From: Mucor racemosus
Taxonomy: Eukaryota > Mucoromycota > Mucoromycetes > Mucorales > Mucoraceae
DNA: 64,000 bases
NCBI GenBank assembly: GCA_027405735.1
Contig: JAPEHQ010000001.1
Coordinates: 3,286,001 to 3,350,000 of the forward strand
Direction: 5' to 3'
Numbering within the stretch: the first letter of the stretch is position 1; each line of letters starts with the position of its first letter. Positions 56,142 to 64,000 of the stretch are shown piece after piece. The translations under genes were made by a program, and so were the position numbers. The notes beneath the pieces were generated by a model, which had not been told where the DNA came from, ran no database searches, and worked only from the letters and a program-made list of their open reading frames with translations.

Positions 56142-59100
56142 TTAAATTAAATAATCTTGATTAGCATCAGGATCTTGAATTACTTGATCTTCATCGTTAA
56201 GATTTTGAACTTGACCTTGTAATTGAATCTTACTGTGTTGGCTATAAAAGTTTTGTTTAATAATCGTAGATCTTTAGGTATATCTTCGACAAAAACTTAC
56301 TTGTGATCCTTTGACACACGATAATATTGACCTAGAATATTATCGCGGGAAAGATACTCTACAAACTCTTCGTCATGGGTGATAATTACAAATTGGAAAT
56401 TAGATTGTTGGCTTCGATTCTTGATGATTCTGTAAAGCCCAAAAAGTTTAGTTCAATTTACATTTCAATTTTTTTTTGTACTGAATTACCTTCCAAGGTT
56501 CTCGGCTAAACTTTCGATATTTGCACGATCCAAATTAGTTGTAGGTTCATCCAATGTAAAGATACCACAATTTACACAGAAGGTTTCGGCAAGAGCAAGT
56601 CGAATAATGATTGCTGCTAAAACTTTTTGTCCTGCACTGCATCTACCTCTCATATTTAACTCAGAACCATTCTGTATCATCACCACCTAAACAAAAGTGA
56701 GTTTATTAAATGGATAATATACCACAAATGTCCAACTTACTCTATAATTAAATGATCGAGCTTGAGTTGATCCTTCGTTATCTGCACGGATCTCTATATA
56801 ATCAATATCTATAGCCCAATTTTGTGTTAGTTGAGGCAATTATATAACAGAGCTACAATACTTACCTCCTCCTTTATATGTATCTACCCATAATTCTTTG
56901 ATGAGTTTGTTCAAATCTTGCATTTTTAAGGAGTGATATTTCATGATGGCAGTTTGCAAGACTTTACTATACTTTTCGAGATCCTCACTAGCAAGTTCTT
57001 TTGTCTTGACGTCAATATATAGATTTCCATAACGGCCATCAACATCTGCATAGTCTGTTCTCAACTCTTGATCGTATCGACGTGATTGATCTCTCATTTG
57101 TACAATCTCACCTCGAATACTACCACGCTATGATACAAGGATTGAGTACATGGTTCTTTTTGCATAAAATCTATTGTCTTACCTTATCAACAAGATCAGA
57201 TTGCTCGTTACGAGCACGTTGCAAATCTCTACGTAACGCAGCAACATCTACCTCACTTTGCTTTTCATTTGCAACAGCCAATTGTTCTTGGCATTCAGCT
57301 AATTGTTCTTGCATATCGCGATACTTGATTTGATCTTGTAAATCACGTTCAATACCTCGTCTTTCAGCTTCATCTTTTTCAATAATGGCAAGCTTTTCAT
57401 CAATATTCGCTACTTGACGTTTGATATCAGCTGTAAAGTTGTTCAAGTTTGTTATTTCTTCTTTGAGAGCATCTACTTTTTCAGGACTTGCTGCTACAGC
57501 ACTCCTTTATAATAATAAAGATATATTAGATTCAATGAAGCACAAAGATACATGTAGGGTACTTACTTTTTTATACTTGTGTTGTAATCGGAAAGACGTT
57601 CAGCAAAGACTGACATTTTGTGTTCTTCCATGGATGCCTTCTCTTCGACAACTCTCCAACTTTTAATGGCTTCATCATAAGCTTTTGATGCTTTTGATAT
57701 CTTTTCTCTCAATGGTTCCGCATTGTTTTCAGGTTTCTATAGAGCAAACAAGCTTATAAATCACAAGTTCCAAAAAGCAAATCAATCAGTCTTACCTCGT
57801 AATCATCTTTACTAGCATTCTTTTGTTCTCGTAATTCTTCCAATTGCATCTCCAAGCCAACCTTAAAGTCTCTTTGGTGCTCTAAACCAAGAAGTTTTTG
57901 TGTAGATTCACTCAAGGCACGCTCAGTTGATTGTCTTTTACGATTAATCATATCGATATTTCCATGAATACGCTTCATCTCGCGTCTCACCGTTTTACTA
58001 TTTGAATCATTACATGAGTAATCCTGAATTACTTTTGCAATTTGGTGTATTCATTTACCTTTTCTCTGTGAGTTCTTCTAATTCTTTCATCACATCATCT
58101 GATGTACGAGTAGAGCCAGAAAATTCCAGTTCCTTTTCAATGTCTTGAACATCTTGAGTCAATAATTCAACTTCTTTATTCAAATTGTTGACATTTCGTG
58201 CAATAAGCATCAGCTTATCAGCCTTGATTTTACGATTATCTACTTCGACCAGTTTTGTAGAAGCCTGTATTCAAAATGTGTCAATGATAAATGCCATACT
58301 ACTTCATTTCATTTATAGTTACAATATCAGCCTTGTTAACAGAATTCTCTCTATCTTTCTCAAAAGAATCCATAGTCTCCTTGACGCTTGCTAACTCCTT
58401 GTTCAAACTTTCCAACTTGATCCATGTACCTTGTGCACTCAAAAGTTTTGCTCTTTTGATTTCAATTTCTTTTAATTGCTCCTTCATTTTTTTGAGTTTT
58501 TCGGGTATAAATTCTTGCATTTGTTTCAACTGTATTATTCTGTCAATGATCAGGCAGTATTAATAAATGTATATTATTATTTTACCTGGTTTTGAAAGGA
58601 TTCGATTTCATCATTGGTTCCGAAATCTCTTGTACATAAAGGACAACAACCGCTTTGACTTTCAGTGTTACGGAATCTTTGATAAACCATCGAAGCACCT
58701 TCTATTTGTGAAATTTTACTAGTAGCATATCATTTATTAGTGAGTGTTTATTTGTCTGTCAAATCCCAAGACTTACGTTGTCCATTGATCTAATTTTTTT
58801 TCAGCTGCATTGAGCTCTTCAGGTAAATTTCTATCACCACAGACTTTTTCAATGAGACTCTTGTATTCTATAGCACATTAATCAATAACATGGTTTTCAA
58901 AACAATCAATGAAACCCACTTACTATCTGCTTCTCTCTTTTGTTTGAGGTAATTTTGCTTCACCATATTATATTTAGCATCTGAAGCAGACAATTCACGA
59001 TTAGCCTTATTACGAACTTCAATTAAAGAAGCCAGCTCCTTTTCTTTTTGACTACAGATAAGAGGTTAGCTTACAAACATCAATAAGTTGTTTGAAACAT

Positions 59101-61144
59101 ACACTTTATAGGCATCAAGTTCCTTTTCAAGATTTTCAACCATTGGCTTTGAACCTAGCAAGTTTTGGATGTCATTGATGTGATCATTATAACTGTAAAT
59201 AACAATTTAGCAATTTAAAACATGTATAAAAGCATCAGAATCATTTACATTTTGTTCAATGTTGTTTCTTTAACTTCTTTCTCCGTTCGTTTCAAAGATA
59301 ATTTAGCTCTTGAATCACTTTGTTTACTTAATCTGGCAGATTCATCATTTAAATCACTGATTTTATCATCTACGTCTCGAAGTTCATGCTCCTTCTTTTT
59401 GAGCTCATCTTGACTAGATTCAGTAGCTTCTGCATCTATCTCATCAAGTTTTTTGTTCTATAGAAAGAAAGAAAGAAAAAAAAGTGCTCAGTATTTCATG
59501 TATACAACTGAACATGCGAGAGCTTACGTATTCTGCAATTTTAGCTTTCATTGATTCAATTTGCATGTCAGAAACTTGATATCCTCTGATCTTTCTAGCA
59601 ATTACATCAATTTGTATATCATATTGTTCCTAAGTAAGATAAATTTCAGTACAGCAGATCTCCAAATGCACATTAAAATAGCTTACAATTCGCTTTTTCA
59701 TATGCTTTTTATTCTCTTCAATAGACATTTTTTGACTCTTGAGCATTTGTACTTCATCAGAAAGAGCATTTTGGTTTGACATGGCTGCATCTTTTAATTT
59801 TTCATTGTTGATAGCAGTATCCTCTATTAATTCTTTCATAGCTTCAGCAGAAGCTTCGCCATCATCTACAGGGAGATTCATATTCTTCTCATCGTTCATC
59901 TTTTTAATCAAATCCGATCGCTTTTGTATTTGACGTTTATATTCATCTTGAGCTGCATCTAGTCTACCCATAGCCACTTGCTTTTGAGACAATTCATCTT
60001 GAATTCTCTTTAACTTTCTTTCCAATTTAGATCTTTCTAATGTAACAGTCGATTTCTCTTCTTGGTTTTTATCTTCCTTGATGCGATGCTCCTTTAACAA
60101 ATTATATAATTGTTCTGTAGATTCTTCGCAAGGTTCAATATGTGCTGCAATGGATCTCATGGTAGATTCAAAGAAATCTTTTTGATTCATCAACTGACGT
60201 ATTTTATCATGAGATTCTTGATTCTCACTCAAGGAAGCAGTAAGTTTATTAATTTCTGACTCGATTTGAGCAAGTTTAGTCTCAATGGTCTGTAATGTTT
60301 CTTTTTTAGCTGCCATTTGTTGATTTAGTTCTGTAAGAGTGTTGCGAACTCGCTTTGCTTTCTTGGTATCGTTTTGTAATGCATCTAATTGAACATTTCC
60401 AAGTTTGATTTCTGCGGCTGCTTCTTTTCTAATTTCTTTGATATTGTCTAATGCAACAGCAAATCGTTTTGATGAGAAAATATCATCAAATTTCTTTTTG
60501 AGTACGTTTGATTCTGATAATGGCCAATTACTGTCTTCTTGATGACAGAAAATAACATTATCAAGAATAGCTTTAGGAACACCCAGATGAAGAGGTAATT
60601 CTGAGTCCATATCTGCACATCGACTAGTAAGACTGAATGCTTCACCTGTTACTGCATCGTATCTTAACAAGGCATTATCGATTGTTTTTTGAGTAAGAGT
60701 TGCTTTTTTCTGAGAAACAGACAAGGATCTGCTGCAGACCATTTTTTGTCCATTGATGTTATAAAATTTGAGCTTGATTTGAGCTTTTACTTCAGTTACG
60801 CCTGCAATCTGTAGAAATGAATCAGATTATGATTGATTTTGTTTATAGATGTTTATTACTTTTGGATCATTGACAAAGGCACCACCTTTACTATTAGGTG
60901 GTAGATCACCAGTACATGCATATCGAAGACTCTCAATGATAGTCTAAACAGATTTTTTTTTAAAGAAAAAGCGTCAATTTACATGTATTTATTTATCAAG
61001 CAAAGAAAACTGACTACGTACAGTTTTACCAGCTCCATTTGAGCCAACAATCAAGGTCAATGGAGAAAAGAATTTAATATAACAAGGCTCATCTGGGCTA
61101 AATGAGCGAATGCCCAAGATTGCCATGCTTTGGAGATGAGACAT
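56142..61144 (-). CDS. RAD50: RAD50 DNA repair ATPase
   Basis: Nineteen exons join in frame to 1,314 residues, the usual length. RAD50 is the SMC-like ATPase of the Mre11-Rad50-Nbs1 complex, which tethers and processes DNA double-strand breaks in the nucleus. Walker A is GSNGAGKT (34-41, Ser replacing the usual Pro at position 2). The Q-loop lies in [13 protein letters not shown]. Long coiled coils surround the zinc hook CPLC (675-678, bases 58645-58634). The signature is CSAGQK (about 1189-1194) and Walker [12 protein letters not shown] (about 1216). The D-loop and H-loop (VIITHDEEF) follow. The start at 61144 gives the canonical N-terminus. Exon 6 uses GTATGT (after 59103), because the earlier GTGTAT would break frame. 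The 5' end lies 360 bp from the DHH1 stop, same strand. Confidence 0.97.
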
Positions 61145-61378
61145 AGCTTGTTTTTTTATTATATATAAAGAAGTTGTAAATGTTCAAACAGAAAAAGATA
61201 CTGGTCAGGAAATTTAGGGAGGTTTTTTTTTGGAATCGCGTTTATTTTAGTTTTCGAGTTCAACATTTGATGGCTTAGTTCTGCTACTTGTTTTTGCAGG
61301 AATTTAACCAAATCAATGCTAGAAAGATGTATAGATTCGACTATATATTGATTGTATTGTTTAATACTAGCTGTCGAA

Positions 61379-61496
61379 GAGAAGTGAAAAAAAGAAAAGA
61401 GAAAAAAAGAAAAAGAAAAAGAAAAAGAAAAAGAAAAAGAAAAAGAAAAAAAGAAAAAAAAAAAAAAAAAGAAAAGAGAAAAAAAGAAAGAAAACA
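61379..61496. repeat. Purine microsatellite (GAAAAA)n
   Basis: About 118 bp almost entirely A and G on the plus strand, with GAAAAA hexamers in register and an A-run of about 17. It sits 5 bp downstream of the DHH1 stop and 235 bp upstream of the RAD50 start, so it is polypyrimidine in the DHH1 3' UTR and in the RAD50 promoter side. Confidence 0.9.
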
Positions 61497-61500
61497 TTTA

Positions 61501-63143
61501 CTAATCTTGAAATGATTGCTGCTGCTGCTTTGGTCGATTATCATTATTGTAGTGATGGTATGCATTACCACCACCACCACTACCTCTGCCTCTTCCACGC
61601 CAGTTATTTGATCTATTGTTATTATAATAATGAGGTTGTTGCTGCTCTTCATTACTTTGTTGTTGTTGTTGTTGCCGAGTAGCTAAAGCTTGTTGACGAT
61701 CAGGTTGTTGCACTTGAGCATCTTCCAATGCGTTAGGTGCAACATAAAGGCTTTTATCAATAACGGGTGGAATAGGTTGGATTTCTGTACCCAATTCTCG
61801 TTCAATCTTGTACAGATTAAATCGATCTTCATAAGTTATTAAGTTGATAGCTAAACCTAAATGGCCAAATCTACCGGAACGACCGATACGATGCAAATAG
61901 GTTTCTGCATTTTTAGGAAAATCAAAGTTAATGACTACATTAACAGCTTGGATATCGATACCACGAGTTAACAGATCAGAACAAACTAAATTACGACAAA
62001 CACCATTTCTAAAATCATGAAATACACGATTACGATGACTTTGTAGCATTCTAGCATGTGAATAAAAGCATGAATAGCCCAATTCTGTAATCTTTTTAGC
62101 TAATAATTCAACACGATTTGTTGAATTACAAAAAATAATGGATTGATTGATTTGCAACTACAGATAAAAAAGGATTAAATGTCAAATTTGGTTGTTATGG
62201 TAATCTTGGTTTACCTTTGAGAATAATGTATTTAAACAATGAACTTTTTGCTTTTCTTCTACATAAGCATAATATTGTGTAACACCACGAAGAGTTAGTT
62301 CATCCATCAAGTTGATTTCATAAGGTTTAACCAAGAAGTTCTCTTTAAATGTTTTTACAATGAGTGGAAAAGTAGCACTAAAAAGCATGATTTGTCTATC
62401 TTTTGGGAAATGATGAATGAGTTGTTCGATAATAGGTGTAAATTCTGGAGATAAAAGTTTATCTGCTTCATCCATGACAAATGTAGATGCTTCACTAAAA
62501 TCGGCAATACCTTTTGATGCAAGATCAAGAATACGACCAGGCGTACCAACAACCACATGTACAGGCTCGTTTAAGCGCATAATATCATCCTTTAAGGTTG
62601 TACCACCTGTCGTAACCATGATTTGAAGACCAAGATGTTTACCTAGATTTTTACAGACTTGAGATGTTTGTAAAGCCAATTCACGAGTTGGAACTAATAA
62701 AAGTGCTTGAATTTTGTTCTTTTTATTATTGATTTTTTCCAATGTTGGGATCACGAAAGCAGCAGTTTTTCCTGTGCCATTTTTAGCTCTTGCAAGTATA
62801 TCACGACCAGTTAATGCAATCGGTATAGCCTCTTCTTGAATAGGTGATGGTCTTTCAAACCCTGCTTCAAAAATACCCATCAATAATTCTCTTTTAAGAA
62901 AGTAATCTTCAAATTCATTTCCTTTTGTTGCTGTTACATCCTAATAATATTGTTATATTTAGAATTCTACCTCCTTAAAAAAAAAATCAATTTATTACCT
63001 CTGTTTGTGGTCTAGCATCTTTAGCTGGGAGTGCAAGTGTCTTTTTCCAATTATCATTTTCATGGCTTTATATTACACATTTAGGTGAATGAAATTGATA
63101 CTATAAAGCTTTTCTTTTACCTTAAATTATTATTTGATGACAT
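61501..63143 (-). CDS. DHH1: DEAD-box RNA helicase DHH1/DDX6 family
   Basis: Four exons (63143-63121, 63065-62999, 62940-62215, 62157-61501) give 490 residues. DHH1 represses translation and stimulates decapping in P-bodies. The sequence shows the [20 protein letters not shown] lead-in specific to this subfamily, Q motif [10 protein letters not shown], Walker [29 protein letters not shown] (VMDEADKLL), SAT, then ARMLQ, RGIDIQ and [10 protein letters not shown]. The C-terminal tail is rich in Gln, Asn, Gly and Arg ([11 protein letters not shown]), a typical P-body low-complexity tail. The first coding exon is only 23 nt. Confidence 0.97.
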
Positions 63144-63404
63144 TTGTATAAAAGTAATATTTTCACGAGTTTTTTTATATGTGTATTAAGTATAGTTGGC
63201 GTTTTTTCTTGTTGTTGTTGTTGTTTTTTTTTATTGATGATTACTAGTATAAACAAAAGTTTTATTTATTAGAATATAACGAAGAAGAAGAAAGAAAAAG
63301 AGGGGGAGGCAAAAGGTAATAAAATAGAAAAATAGAACTATAGTGTGTACATTTTCATACGGTAAATCGATAATCCGGGTATCTTGTGTGCATTTATGTG
63401 TACA
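63144..63404. promoter_or_regulatory. DHH1 upstream region
   Basis: About 260 bp between DHH1 and the stop of the next minus-strand gene. It has (CAA)n on the minus strand (TTGTTGTTGTTG near 63214) and GA-rich stretches. This must hold the DHH1 promoter. Confidence 0.4.
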
Positions 63405-64000
63405 CTACAATTTCACTCTGTTAAATATAAAAGTATCAATTGATTGACAATCAATTTGGAGATATCCATAAGGTATGTCACTATCCCAATATTTGAATTC
63501 TCTGTAAGTTCCTCGAATAGAATTCTCTTCGAGATAATCCCAATCCTTGTCTTTCATATTGTAATCTTGTACCTTTAACGATTCAAGAAACTTTAATCTT
63601 CTCATATGACGACTGTGCCCATTCTTGGTTTTTTGGCAATATAAATGATACCACCTTTGACTCAATTGATTTGAGTTTCTTGATAGGTTGTGTTTGGTGC
63701 GGTCAGTAAATTTAAGAGCAACTAATGCTACATCGATACTACTTTTTTCGATATATTGGCTAGGGCGAAGATGCAAATGTTGCACGATCAATGTCTTTAA
63801 ATGTTGATGAGGCAGATTAATGAGGATTCTGTGTGATAACGGATCTCTGTCTTTAACGCAATTGATTAATTCGAGATGATCCAAGTTGGGACAGCAGTCA
63901 GCCAGAACATTCATTGCATCTGTAGTAAAGTGAGTTTGGATCAAACGAACAGCCTTGACATGAGGGCCCTTGTTAAAGTTGTTTTCTTTTGATTTAAATG
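63405..64000 (-). CDS. F-box/LRR-like protein, C-terminal part
   Basis: The frame runs off the right edge of the window and ends at 63405. At least 198 residues are visible. It has leucine-rich-repeat-like pieces (CPNLDHLELINC, LKTLIVQHLHLRP, RLKFLESLKVQDY) separated irregularly, as in the many fungal proteins that pair an N-terminal F-box with degenerate LRRs and act as SCF substrate receptors. The F-box itself would lie beyond the window, so this is an inference from the LRR part. No intron is needed in the visible part. Confidence 0.6.
   Translation of the reverse strand, partial: FKSKENNFNKGPHVKAVRLIQTHFTTDAMNVLADCCPNLDHLELINCVKDRDPLSHRILINLPHQHLKTLIVQHLHLRPSQYIEKSSIDVALVALKFTDRTKHNLSRNSNQLSQRWYHLYCQKTKNGHSRHMRRLKFLESLKVQDYNMKDKDWDYLEENSIRGTYREFKYWDSDIPYGYLQIDCQSIDTFIFNRVKL

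Noticed and set aside
61159..61652. Phe/Ser-rich and Lys/Arg-rich frames across the purine tract
   Set aside because: Pure artefacts of translating the GAAAAA microsatellite.
1..64000. tRNA, rRNA or CRISPR arrays
   Set aside because: No T-arm GTTCRANYC context with a matching acceptor stem was noticed by eye, no rRNA core motif was seen, and no regularly spaced direct repeats exist. A tRNAscan run would be needed to exclude tRNAs fully.

Overview
This is a fungal nuclear window, most likely from Mucoromycota (Mucorales-like). It is AT-rich. Genes carry many 50-65 bp introns with GTAAGT-type donors. The proteins are eukaryotic (RAD50, DHH1, NEDD8, a DUF3425-type bZIP, a KPWE-motif peroxin, a fungal monocarboxylate-type MFS carrier) and the mobile elements are of fungal type. 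Assignment to a species is not possible from sequence alone.

Layout. 1-594: 3' end of a glycolipid-transfer-protein gene. 0.6-19.2 kb: a repeat-dominated block. Its backbone is a tandemly repeated unit of about 2.3 kb (called here R1 + dynein-fragment + U), broken by solo LTRs and by a full-length Ty3/Gypsy chromovirus (8786-14856) that sits inside an older solo LTR. 19.2-32.6 kb: a gene island with a Myb-like protein, a small membrane protein, a Pex39-like peroxin and an MFS carrier. 32.6-37.8 kb: a second repeat block, largely an inverted copy of 15.1-19.2 kb, with a Tc1/mariner-type DNA transposon remnant inserted. 37.8-45.5 kb: a second gene island with a bZIP regulator, a divergent multicopper oxidase and NEDD8, bounded by near-identical inverted repeats. 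45.5-56.1 kb: a third repeat block with a decayed Tc1 element, solo LTRs, MITE-like hairpins and a fold-back element. 56.1-64 kb: RAD50, DHH1 and the end of an F-box/LRR-like gene, all on the minus strand.

The genes do not form one pathway. They are ordinary housekeeping or regulatory genes on islands between repeat blocks. Splicing models for RAD50 (19 exons), DHH1, NEDD8, bZIP, the oxidase and the peroxin were traced by hand and keep frame throughout. The MFS carrier keeps frame only if a 2-nucleotide micro-exon is used; this is the most unusual gene-level observation. The most unusual genome-level observation is the tandem unit carrying antisense pieces of a dynein intermediate-chain gene, with matched empty and filled transposon sites visible inside the window.
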